A stretch of 64,000 nt of DNA from positions 1,736,001 through 1,800,000 of the forward strand of contig VNKQ01000009.1 of the NCBI GenBank assembly GCA_016508695.1, given 5' to 3'. The notes under the pieces are model-generated. The model was not told where the DNA came from, did no database searches, and saw only the letters and a list, made by a program, of their open reading frames with translations. This DNA is from Hyphodiscus hymeniophilus. Lineage: Eukaryota > Ascomycota > Leotiomycetes > Helotiales > Hyphodiscaceae. The position numbers were made by a program, and so were the translations under genes. Positions 23,116-33,738 of this stretch are shown piece by piece. The first letter of the stretch is position 1. Every line of letters begins with the position of its first letter.

Positions 23116-23919
23116 TATATTTAAAACACAACTAAGAACTTAAATAAATAAGCTTTAATAAAACACTCTATTTAAACGTAAGAGAATAACTAAAGGAACT
23201 ATATTAACTATATTAAAAATACTAACTTAAGAATAGTTACTTACGTTCTCTTTATTAAGTAGAAATAAACGAAGAAGAACTATAACTATAAAGGGAAAAG
23301 AGAATTTTTATTTATAATTAAAAACCTACTATATTTGGCCTAATAAATTATTAATTTCTCGTAACTCTTATAAACTCTTATAAACTTTTAAGCTAATTAA
23401 ATATATTAAGTATCCTTAAAGAAGAGTAATAATATTCCGAAGTTTAAAGACTATAATATTTAGATTGGATTATTAATTTCTTATAACTTTTACAAACTCT
23501 TATAAACTCTTAAGCTAATTAAATAAGATCTCTTTTAAGCAAATAAAAGAATTACTTTTAACTATATATATTAAGGTTAATATATATAATAGCTTTATCT
23601 TTAAATTATTAAAAGAAACTACTTTCCCTAACTCTTATTAACTCTTATAAAAAAATTCTTTCTTTAATAATTATAACTATAATAGTAGTAATAATAATAT
23701 TACTAATAATATTATTATTACTATATCTTCTTTTAGTTTTACTTAAGTATTCTCGTACCCCTAGTATATTAAGTTAAATAAGGGGGAAACCCTTTATTAA
23801 GCTAGTCGCCTACTTTCCGGCCGCTTATAGTCGATAAATGCATTTTATAGTCGTGTCTTGTATACTTACTTCCCTTAGTATTGCCTCTATATATCTAACG
23901 TATATAGTCCTCCTCGCGC

Positions 23920-24300
23920 TCTTTACTCTCGCTATCGCCCTACCCCTCTACCTTTGCCTTTGCCTTTACCTCTGCCTTTGCCTCTACCTCTACCTCTGCC
24001 TCTACCTTTGCCTACTCCTCTGGCTGCCCCTACTATTAGTTTGGCTCTATAAGTACCTAATTGTTATTTGCTAGGATATGTACTAACTAGCTAAAAGGCT
24101 TGCCCCTCTGCCTTTACTTTTGCCTCTACCTTTACCTCTACTTTTACTTACTCCTCCGGCTGCCCCTATTATCGGTTTAGCTCTATAAGTACCTAATTGT
24201 TATTTGCTAAGATATATACTAACTAGCTAAAAGGCTTGCCCCTTTGCCTTTGCCTTTGCCTACTCCCCCGGCCGTCCCCTCGCTTATTACCCCGTCTTCC
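23920..24300. repeat. duplicated, less mutated Leu/Pro-type simple repeat island
   Basis: Runs of CCTTTGCCTTTGCC and CCTCTACCTCTGCC alternate with a conserved block (GGCTGCCCCTA, CTCTATAAGTACCTAATTG, TGTTATTTGCTA and AACTAGCTAAAAGGCTTGCCCCT). The block occurs near 24012-24110 and again near 24152-24245, about 140 bases apart, with a partial third start near 24268. Two short open frames here (23838-24074 and 24244-24471) only reflect the repeat and are not called as genes. Confidence 0.6.
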
Positions 24301-25654
24301 CTTATCTTTTTAGGTAGCGATAATAACGATAATAATTATAAGAATAAACTATTTCGTTTTAATTCTCCTTCTCTTACTTCTCCTTCTCTTACTTCTCCTC
24401 TTTTAAGTTTTTCGGAACTAGTCTTTACTTTATATATTATCGAATTAAGAGTCTTAACTATAGCTAACTAGCTAAAAGGCCTATTCTAGCTTTAGTCCCT
24501 TTGTTTATACTTATCCCGGCTCTAATCCCTTTATTTATACTTATTCTCGCCGCTTTTTCTTTTGCTTCCTTCGCTACTTTTATAATAGCCGACTAATTAT
24601 ACTTATTATAAGATTAGTAAACTTATAATATAGTTATAATACTATATATACCCGTTATAATAAGAAAGTAATAAAATAGGGGAGAAGAGGATTTAAAAAA
24701 GATAAAAGATGTAAAGCGTTAAGACTTTAGCTATATTAGTCAAATTATAAAGATAGAGTTAAAAGAGAAGTTAAAGGGGAATACTCGGTACTCTATTTAC
24801 TAAAGAGAAGGTTAAGAGTATTAAGTTTACTTAGTAAATAAAAAACGACAAGTAAGTAAACCTAGCGATACTTATGCCTAATATAAAGTAGTTATACGCC
24901 CTAGAGGCTATAGTCTCTCTTATTATAGTAAGAAGCGTCGTTAAGAGCGTTTGCCGGGTCTTTTTAGTCTTAAGTCTATCTTACTAAAAGGCCCTAATAG
25001 ACTATTATTAGAATTAAGTAATTTAGGCGGTTAAAGTATTATAATATAAGGGGTTGTCCTCTAATTAACGTTTAGGACTTTATAAGGATAACTTTAAGTA
25101 AATACTAATACTTAAGTATATTATAAGCTAAACGAGGTTAGATATTCTATAAAGGTTTATTTATAAGAAATATTCCGATTTTAGCCTATTTTGTATTATT
25201 ATTAATAAGAGCTAATAGAGTAACTCTTTGCTAGATAAAAGTATTATATTTAATAGTAAACTTAGTTGTGATTTCGTTACGTTAAATATATATTGGGTTT
25301 TATAGATTTTATTAATAAATATTTACTAAATTAAATAGTATATAAAGTTACTTAAAATAAAAATTTCTCGCTTAATCTAATTATTTGTTATTAAATTTGT
25401 ATTTTAATTAGTATAAGAGTTTATAAGAGTTGCGGATTATTATTAATCCGATTATAAAGTAAAGTAAACAAACTTAAGCGCGTATATCCTATATAATTAA
25501 TATTAAACAAACAAACTATTCTTACCTTTCTTATTAACTCTTATAAACTCTTGCGATTTCTTATAAACTTCTCTTCGCTTTACTAAAAGTTTAATATACT
25601 AGCTTAATATACTAGCTCTAAAGCTAACCCTAGACTAACTAGCTATTAGGATCT

Positions 25655-25790
25655 TTACGGCAAAAAGTTATTACTTTTAAATCTTAAGTATTTATAATAG
25701 TATAAAAGTATTTAAAAGGGATCTTTATAGCAAAAAGTTATTACTTTCGAATCTTAAGTAGCGATAATATAAAGGCATTTATAAGGGAAG
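25655..25790. repeat. tandem duplication of about 70 bp inside the element
   Basis: GGATCTTTACGGCAAAAAGT near 25650 and GGGATCTTTATAGCAAAAAG near 25718 each lead into TTATTACTTT..AATCTTAAGTA, so a unit of roughly 70 bases is present twice with TpA-type differences. Confidence 0.6.
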
Positions 25791-26060
25791 CTCTTTAAAC
25801 TCTTAAAAATATATATATATTAATATAACCTTTCTATAATATAATACTAAGTTACTAGAGTCTAATATTAAGAATATAGCCTTTACTATTAATTAGCTAT
25901 TTACTTTTTTCTTTTATATTTATTTCTACTTAGTTTCCTTTCTTTATATACTCCTTAGTTAAAGAGGTTAGGATTTTACTTATTTTAAGCTATAATAGAT
26001 TTAACTCTTACTAACTCCTAAGCGAATTATAACGAAGCTAGTATATAAAGATAAATAAAG

Positions 26061-26176
26061 AAGAGGCTAGTATAAGAATAATCTTTAATAATATAAGAAA
26101 AGAATATAATAGTCTCGATTAAAGAGGCTAGTATAAGAATAATCTTTAACTATATAGGGAAAGAATATAATAGTCT
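26061..26176. repeat. 61-bp tandem duplication inside the element
   Basis: AAGAGGCTAGTATAAGAATA starts at 26061 and again at 26122. Both copies continue with ATCTTTAA, a short AT run and AGAATATAATAGTCT. Confidence 0.65.
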
Positions 26177-26699
26177 TAATTTAAAAGACTCGCCTTTTTA
26201 AATTATACCTCGCTATAATAATAATAAAAGAGAAGATAAAGAAGTATTAGACGAAGAGAATTGTTATTTATAGTATTAAGTCTTAATATATAGTATATAT
26301 TAAGTCCCTATTTGCGTTATTATTATAGCTTCTCTTTAACGGATTTAAGTTAAGTTAAAAGTATATCTCTAAAACTCTTACGAATACTTGCAAACTCTTG
26401 CGAACTCCTAAGCTAATTATAATAATAAAAGGCTAGGCGAGATCTTAGTCTTTTAGGTCTATAACCTTTATAGTTAGGTCTAAAACCTTATTAGCCGCTT
26501 TACTACTCTCTAAGTTTAGTATTACAAAATCTAATAGATTTTTTTTTAAATTATTCTCCGGACTAATAGATTAAATATAGTTAACGTAAATAATATTACG
26601 CAAATTAAAGTCCTCGATCTTTATATATAAACTATTTATTCTTATTTTACGAATATTATTAGATTGATATTATAAAGCCTAATTAGTAAGCGTCGTATT

Positions 26700-28990
26700 T
26701 TAGACCCTAATATAGCCTCCTTTTATAATATTGTAAAACAAAACAAATATATCTACTTTAGTCTTATATATAATATAAAAACTAGATATATCTTTACTAA
26801 ACTCTTTTTTAACCTTAAAATAAAAGTATTATAGCTAAGTATTAGTTAAGCAAATACGATTAAAAATTAAATCGGTATTATAAGTCGAGTTCTTAAAGTA
26901 TTTTATCTCGATCTTATAGCTACTATTTAAGTGCTCTATACTAAGATTTATTAGCTTAAATATAATCGCTCTTTCTTACTAGTTAATAAGGCTTAAAGTA
27001 AGAATAGTATATTATAGCTTAAATAAATTAATACTTAATAGTTATTATTAATAATAAAGTATTTTGTAACTATAATTACTTTGTCTGGTATTAAAGAAAG
27101 TAATAATCAATAGATTTACTAGGTAGCGTATTAGACTATTATCGCTAGTTTTAATAGTATTTCGAACTATAAGAAATAGTTTAATCTCTTATAATAAACG
27201 ATATATAGTTATAAAGTCAAGATTATTACTAGGTCTTTTATTCTAGGTATTAAGAGAAAAGGCTATTTAGTAAACGTTAGTAATTAACTTATCGAATTAA
27301 GTAAATATAAGCCTAGTAATCAAATCCGTAATATATAGACGCTACTTTAGAGAGCTAAAAAGAACGCTATAAAATAAACCCTTCTTTTTTATAAAAGTAT
27401 AAAATAATATAACTATATATATAGTAAAGCTTTATATAACTATAGGCTTTATTTTATAATACTCTATTCCCTCTTATACTTTATACGAACGATTAAAAGT
27501 AACTATATCTAGTAAGAAATAGTAAGTACTTTAGCGTCTTTTTAGAGCGGACTAGTAAGTATAAAAGATTATCTTAAGTAAATTTAGTTAGATATAAAAC
27601 TATATAAGAAGACTAAAGAGCTAGTCTCGTTAATTATATAAAAGCGTTACTTACAATTGTTCCCTTTAAACGGCTTGTATATATTGTATTATAAGCTAGT
27701 CTTTATATATAAGCCAAAGATAATTAGAAAAGGTAGCTAACTCTAGAGGCAAGTTAAACTATTAAAAGAAGATATTATTATAAATAATATAAGTTTTAGT
27801 AATTATATCCTTATTCTTATAAATCTTATTTAACTATTAAAACTTAGTCTTTATAGCCTCTAAACGATAGATAGCTAGTATTTTATACTCTAAAGGATTA
27901 AGTCTAGAGATTGCTTTTACTTTATCCCTATAGATATAATTAATAGTATTAAACAAAAGACTTCGAGTAATATTATAACTTGTCTTATTACTAGTAATAT
28001 TAGGGCTCTTTATAATATCCCTTAAAGTAAGATTAATCGTTAGATTATATATTAATTATAAAAGAATAAGAAGCTCTAGACAAATAATAATTATAGTTAT
28101 CGTTAAGTTCTTTATTTAAGTAATATATTTAAGCCGTTTGTCACGCTTAATATCTTTAAAGTTAAAGTTATTATATATAATAATAGCTTAAGTATTCTTA
28201 GCAATTATTAGGATTTTAGACTAGGCTATAATTAATAAATATATTAAAGGTTAAAAGAGAAGCCTACTCGTGCTAATTCTCTAACCTTTATTATTAACCG
28301 ATTATATATATTATAACTATAATATACTCTAAGTCCTAATAATACTTAAATAAAACGACGCTTTATACTAGATCTAAGAAAGTAGTAATTAAGTAAAGAG
28401 TAAAGGTAATTAAAAGACTTTAGAGCACGGGAATAACAAATTATACTTGTAATTATAAAGAGACGATTTAATATATTATTATAATATAATTCCGCTATAT
28501 AATTAAGACGATAGTCCTACTAATTCCGTAAAAGAATTATACCCTATTAAGACTATATAGGTATAATTTCCTTAAGACTCTAATATACTAGAGAGAAGTC
28601 TATTTTGTTAATTAATAGTATATTAATTACTAGGTCAAATTTTCTAAAGAAAGGTATCTTAATTAAGCTATTTAGCTCTTCTCGAATAATCTCTATTAGA
28701 TAAGACTTATAGACTATTAAAGAAACCTCTAGTCTTATAATTGCTTAATAGAATATTTATTAACGCTTTATAATAATAGAATATAATTTTTGCTTAAGTA
28801 AGAAGTTATAGTCTAGATCGTTTAATATATAAAGCTATAAAGTAAGAAACTTAACAAAACTTATTTTATAATTATAAAGGAAATTAACGACTTATTAAAG
28901 CTTATAAGTATTAAAACAATAAGTACGCCTAGTATTTCTAAAAGGATTTATAGCCTTAAATTTAGCTTTAAATTCGTCTTTATATATAGT
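26700..28990 (-). pseudogene. RIP-degraded DUF6589-like gene carried by the element
   Basis: On the minus strand, the frame entering at 27225 reads DFITIYRLL then an in-frame TAA, EIKLFLIVRNTIKTSDNSLI, RYLVNLL, TRQSNYSYKILYY and later INLSIEHLNSSYK. From my memory of the family, the order of landmarks (R..IK.GD, a gap, TG..NYA.E, then LvN..GR and iDL..EHLN) matches the fungal DUF6589 domain, with Gly/Asp changed to Asn/Ser/Lys as TpA mutation predicts. About 1.4 kb upstream on the same strand, another frame (28970 to 28620) reads almost free of stops with Phe, Lys and Arg-rich sequence and could be the N-terminal half. All stops seen are TAA or TAG. The gene is clearly dead. DUF6589 has no established activity, and a role in transposition is inference only. 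The ends are approximate. Confidence 0.55.
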
Positions 28991-29219
28991 CTTATATTTA
29001 GTAAATAGATATACTAGGCTTAATTAATATAAAAGACTTTTTAACGGGCTTAATAAATTAGAAAATAAAATAAGATCTCTAGTAAAATCGGGTTGTCTTA
29101 TTAGCTTAAGAGTTCGTAAGAGTTATAAGAAATAGTTTGGCTATTCTAGCGAAAAAGGCCGATAAGTATTATTTATAATAATAAAGGGACTACCCCGTAA
29201 AATAAATACTTTCTAAAAG

Positions 29220-29660
29220 TATTAGCTAAAGTTTGTAAGAGTTTATAAAAGTTTATAAAAGGTATAAAAAAAGGGCTAACTAGCTTACTTAGCGCTTAGA
29301 AATTATAAAGGTATTAGCTAGAGTTTGTAAGAGTTTATAAGAGTTTGTAAGAAGTATAAAAGAAGGGCTAACTAGCTTACTTAGCGCTTAGAAATTATAA
29401 AGGTATCGGCTAAAGTTTATAAGAGTTTATAAGAGTTTATAAGAGGTATAGAAAAAGGGCTAACTAGCCTACTTAGCGCTTAGAAATTATAAAAGTATTA
29501 GCTAATTAATATAAAAGTTCGCAAGAGTTTGTAAGAGTTTGTAAGAGTTTGTAAGAGTTTATAAGAAGTATAGAAAAGGGGTTAGTTAGCTTGCTAGGCT
29601 CTTAGAAATTATAAAGGTATTAGCTAGCTTTATTATAAGAGTTTATAAGAGTTTGTAAAG
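29220..29660. repeat. right subterminal tandem array, period 92 bp, inverted relative to the left array
   Basis: The word AGCGCTTAGAAATTATAAA recurs at 29291, 29383 and 29475 (92-base spacing). A fourth diverged copy at 29596 is displaced by about 29 extra bases of GTAAGAGTTT repeats. The reverse complement of a unit shares the GCTAGTTA...TTTATA...CTCTT..AAACTCTTATA core of the left array, so the two arrays are homologous and inverted. Confidence 0.75.
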
Positions 29661-30291
29661 GTTTGCAAAATATATATTATAACTCAAATAATTGTTTTTA
29701 AGAGTTTAAATCTAGTTATAAAAGTTTCGTAATAAAAAAGAGTTAGTAAAAGTCGGATTCGATTAAAAATAACCCTTTCCCTTATAATAACTTAATAATA
29801 TAATAAGATATACTCTAATAAATATTAGCTTAAAGTTTAAAAAGATTATAATAATCTTAGAGTATAATTACTTAAGCTTAGAAATATTATAGTATTATAT
29901 AATAAGTAAAAGGGGGCTTAATCTTTTCTTACGTATAGGTTTAAAAAGGAGACTTTTTATTTTCTACGCTATAGTTATACTAATAAATAATAATTTAATA
30001 AAGAAAAAAGTATTAATATATATTATATATACCTTAAAGAATCGATTTTATTAACTAAACTATTAATTAGACGGTTTATTATAAAGTTATTATAAGTTTA
30101 AAAATCGAATTATTTTATTTGCATACGGGTTTATATATAACGCGCGACTATTTATACTTAGATGCTTCGCAAACTAAAAAATTACCTAACTTACTCCCGC
30201 CCCACCTAGACTCTTGCTAACTCCTACGCCAATAAGAGCCATTAATTACTCTACCTAGTTTGCACTAAGCGTCTAATTTATAAGATAACTT

Positions 30292-30327
30292 AATTTCACG
30301 ATTAATCGCTAGTTAGTTGCATGGCTG
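30292..30327 (-). repeat. right terminal inverted repeat
   Basis: 36 bases forming the inverted partner of the left end, read on the minus strand from 30327, and followed by TA. The adjacent 100 bases inside (30180-30291) are less AT-biased than the core and may keep near-original sequence. Confidence 0.9.
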
Positions 30328-30977
30328 TACGTTCGTGGGGCTGAATAGGGGTCCCTAACTTCACCCCGTCCTCTCCTCATTATTCCATGATCGTTCCCCA
30401 GGTACTTCTCCGGTTTTCTCTAAATATCTGAGCTAATATTACTGCGAAATGGAGACCTTGCGAGTTGTACCTTCAAACTCTCCAAGATTACTTGAATGTT
30501 CAATTACTAGGACTTGGGCACTGTTAATTGCTGTACAAAATGCTTACTGTCTGCTGTATTTGAGCTATGTTTCTACCCTCTGGCAAGCGCCGCACTTGTC
30601 GAACAAACTTCTCATCACTGTTGAGCTACTTTAAAGTCTTTGAGAGCAGTGGCAGCTGTAGAGCCTGTGTAAAAGCTTGGCCATCGCAAATTGCTGCTGG
30701 TTGAGATGAAGTACGGTTAGGCGAACTCATTATTGGGAGTGTTATATCAAGAACTCACGTTTTAGGCATACTTTTCTTTCTGTATTTGATTTAATGATTT
30801 TATTGATTTACCTATTACAAATTGCCTCCCAAAAATCAACGCAGCTGAATGACTTCTGAGGTAACCTATTGTATTACCTTGTATTACCTCAAATCAAAAA
30901 ATGTGAAGAACTTACGATACACGGAAGAAAAAAAGTACCATCAGGTTGATCCTATCGGTAGTAACCGGACGTTTCTC
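30328..30977. other. intergenic, right flank of the element
   Basis: Normal base composition resumes immediately after the right end. The short open frame at 30449-30634 has no supporting feature. No gene or RNA recognised. Confidence 0.55.
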
Positions 30978-32330
30978 TTACATCGGATCGTATCCAAAAA
31001 CTCGTGGAGGTGGTCCGGAAACAGGTGCTCCGTTGCCCGGTCGAAGAGATGCTTGTATTTGTTGTTGGTTAGCTGGCTCTTGACGTGCAGCTCCAGCCTC
31101 TGGTTGCAAAGCTGCTTCAATTAGTCTCTCTGCTTCTATTGCTGAACCGGTGGTCCGTTCAAGCAGATTCGCTAGAACTTCTCGCCAGAATCCGGCAGGG
31201 GTATATACTGGGTCCATCATTCGTAGTCTTTGTCGAAGGGCCTGCTCTAGCTGCTGTCTTGTTTGCTCTCTTGATAGTCCTATTTGATCTGAGAGGGAAT
31301 CGGAGATTTCAAGGCACCAGGCTCTGAGGAATTGGGAATCAGAGTTGAAGTTTGATCGCACTGGCTGCGTTCGGGGTCTTCCTTGTCCAGAGGCTGGTGC
31401 TCGGGCTTGAAGGGAAGGTCCAGCTGCTCTGTTGTTTACAGGTGAGCCTGGTATACCGGCAATGGCGGATTGGTATTGAACATGCTCCGCACGTTCAGCC
31501 TCAAGCTCCAGTGAGTAGTCAATGAGTGATTGTGCGTCGTCCCAAGACATTCCTCTGCTTGTGGCCAGGGTTTCCGCCAGAAGGTATCGAAACCACTGAT
31601 TAACGTCCACGTAAGGATCTCTTCGTCGTTTCTCCTGAAGATTTTGGTCCCAGATTTGCTCTTGTCTCTGTCTTGAATGGCCTTCGCGTACGAGAGTGTC
31701 AATCATCCACTGGCGAAATAAGTCAGGATGGTGACTGTAGCGGAAGAACCGATGTGGATAACGAGATCTGTGCAATGGGGAGATACGGAGTGCTAGCTGT
31801 GCCTGGGCTCTTTGTTGGCGTGGTGGTGATCTTGCATATACTGGTGGTGGTGTTCCTGCATATAGTGGTCTCCCGCGGGGCGTTGATGCCGGTCTTGGTG
31901 AACGCATGGGTGATGCAGTTCTCATTTGTGTGAGAGTTCTTTCACGAGTAGGGAGTGCTGCAGGTCTGCTTCGACGTTGAAGTCCTGGCTGTCCCATTCT
32001 CGGTGAGGGGGATCTTCTGCGTGGTTGAGGTGAAATCGGTCTTCTCGGGGGAGGAGGTCGATTGCTTTGGTGTCGAGCCCCTAAGTTTCTTGAGAAGGCG
32101 GCTGCGCCTGGACCATGCTGACCTCCATTTCTTGGTGTGCGAGCTGCGAATTCTCTGTCAACCGCCGTGATTGCAGAGTCAGCCGGATGGCCTTGCGATA
32201 GCAAGTAATCCAGCAATTCCATTCGATTGCTAGATGAAGTGAATAAGTTCCACTCGGCTGGCGTATGCTGGATTCTTTCAGGCTCCTCGTCGGGGTTGAG
32301 GCCGCCAGACAATTGATTGCTGGAAGACAT
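30978..32330 (-). CDS. Pro/Arg/Gln-rich protein of unknown function
   Basis: A single uninterrupted frame of 450 residues starting MSSSNQLSGGLNPDEEPERI. Residues 60-180 are low complexity and rich in Pro, Arg and Ser (PPPPRRPISPQPRRRSPSPR, SPRPASTPRGRPLYAGTPPP), probably disordered. The middle and end contain predicted helical segments with tryptophans, including FRQWMIDTLVREGHSRQRQE, WFRYLLAETLATSRGMSWDD and REQTRQQLEQALRQRLRMMD, which look like two or three copies of a similar helical module (a W/F followed by L..T or L..Q motifs). No catalytic motif, signal peptide or membrane segment is visible. The length of the frame in a region of normal composition supports a real gene. It may be lineage-specific, as it lies next to the degraded element. 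Confidence 0.65.
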   Translation of the reverse strand: MSSSNQLSGGLNPDEEPERIQHTPAEWNLFTSSSNRMELLDYLLSQGHPADSAITAVDREFAARTPRNGGQHGPGAAAFSRNLGARHQSNRPPPPRRPISPQPRRRSPSPRMGQPGLQRRSRPAALPTRERTLTQMRTASPMRSPRPASTPRGRPLYAGTPPPVYARSPPRQQRAQAQLALRISPLHRSRYPHRFFRYSHHPDLFRQWMIDTLVREGHSRQRQEQIWDQNLQEKRRRDPYVDVNQWFRYLLAETLATSRGMSWDDAQSLIDYSLELEAERAEHVQYQSAIAGIPGSPVNNRAAGPSLQARAPASGQGRPRTQPVRSNFNSDSQFLRAWCLEISDSLSDQIGLSREQTRQQLEQALRQRLRMMDPVYTPAGFWREVLANLLERTTGSAIEAERLIEAALQPEAGAARQEPANQQQIQASLRPGNGAPVSGPPPRVFGYDPM

Positions 32331-33738
32331 AATTACCGTTTACGAGTTTTGAGATGTTTGAGTTGTAAAGTCCATTCGAGTCCCAGTGGATCAAGATATC
32401 GAAAGCGGACGACGGTGTTCCATAATGTTTTTTAGAAACAATCTTCTTGAACAATCCTACTCAGACAACATCTACTTATTCTCACGGGATCCTCGCACAA
32501 GATTCGCAGTGTGTCTCATATTCCTGTTCTACGCATTGCAATCTGTTCTTTGTACAACTGTAGAGCATAGGATCAACAAGACCATCCTCGGGGTTGCGAG
32601 TGACACCTGCCTCCTCCTTCAATAATATAATATTGCTTTCTCTCAAATCTGATATGTCCAGATTATCTCAAAGATGACCTGGATATGCGAGAACGAGTTC
32701 ATTGAAACATTTTGAATGCTGCGAACTGCTGCTCCATCGTTTCAACTTCCTGTTCCCACCGAATCGCTAAATATCGTTCAGCTAACGAATACCTCCTATA
32801 CTCCGCAACCTTTTTTCCGTCTGTTGTATTGCATCAAACAAAGGTTAAAGAGAAGATTGTGTCCAGACCATTCTTTGTATGCCGAGAGCTAGCCTATCTT
32901 TGTCTTCACTCCGCCTGTCTTGTCGTGCGACTTCTTTGTCTTTGGCTGTCATTCACAACAAGGAAGCCATGTAGGCTTCGAATGGGGATCTGAAAGTCAT
33001 CATGTGATTTCAGACCCGGCGTTTCGGCTCATAGCTCCTCGGATGGGATAATCAGACGTCCGGATCTTATGTGATTTACAGCATTTATGTCATTTGATAG
33101 CGTTCTGATCGAAGCGATAGGAAAGAATCACAATCTCTGATATGAATATGGAGACCAAGTTTGTTCATGGATCATGTTGCAGATGACTGAATGCAAGAGC
33201 TCAAGCCCACTGTCTGCCAAGACTCAAGAGCCTTTATATGAAGACTGTTTTATGAGGGAGTGTACTGCACTTTTTGATGATTCGCAACCTTGCAAACTTT
33301 AATTTGACTTCGCTCTGCTCCAGATGGACACTACGCTCTTTTGACGTTCTGTGAGTGATTTAAAGAAACGTTGATGAGAGAGAATTTGGTGGCAGAAACC
33401 ACAGAAGGATCAGCTGAGACGAACAAACATATGTAAGAAAAGAAACTCGTGACCAGAGCCATCCACGTTCAAACTACACCGCGCGAGTGACCGAGAGACA
33501 GGAAAGAGGTTAGACGGAAGCCAAAGAGGCGGTGTTGGATCGGCAAGGTCTCGGTAGGGACACACCGAGTGCTAGATTCATCAGCATTGTCTCATTTCAT
33601 ATGACAGCAAGAAGAGCCTGGAAATTACTCACAAGTGGATCCATATTGATCTAATGAAGACAGTTTTGGATAGGCAAACTACTCAAGGGCGAACGCTCTA
33701 GCCAGGTAATAAAAGGAAGATTCGGAATGGCCGAAAAT
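32331..33738. other. intergenic, no supported gene
   Basis: About 1.4 kb upstream of the 450-aa gene and downstream of the zinc-finger gene. Open frames on the plus strand are short and without motifs. I see no repeat or RNA gene. Confidence 0.55.

Larger units (their letters stand above)
18647..30327. mobile_element. 11.7-kb RIP-degraded element with 36-bp terminal inverted repeats and TA flanks
   Basis: The block starts CAGCCATGCAACTAACTAGC and ends with the reverse complement of the same sequence. The inverted ends match at 35 of 36 positions, and the dinucleotide TA flanks both sides (18645-18646 and 30328-30329). Inside, the sequence is overwhelmingly A and T with abundant TpA and almost no long open frame. 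That is the expected result of repeat-induced point mutation (CpA to TpA) acting on a multicopy element in ascomycetes. The element holds tandem arrays near both ends, a nested insertion and coding relics, listed separately. TA flanks recall Tc1/mariner-like superfamilies, but the length and gene content do not fit a simple member. The class is therefore left open. Confidence 0.85.

Noticed and set aside
23838..24471. Leu/Pro-repeat proteins in the element
   Set aside because: The frames only translate CCTTTGCC-type simple repeats and lack any coding context.
29220..29660. CRISPR-like array
   Set aside because: Units are contiguous diverged tandem repeats without unique spacers, in a eukaryotic RIPed element.
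18647..30327. Starship-type giant element
   Set aside because: Starships carry a DUF3435 tyrosine-recombinase captain and do not normally have long inverted ends with TA flanks. I saw no such gene, although RIP could hide it.
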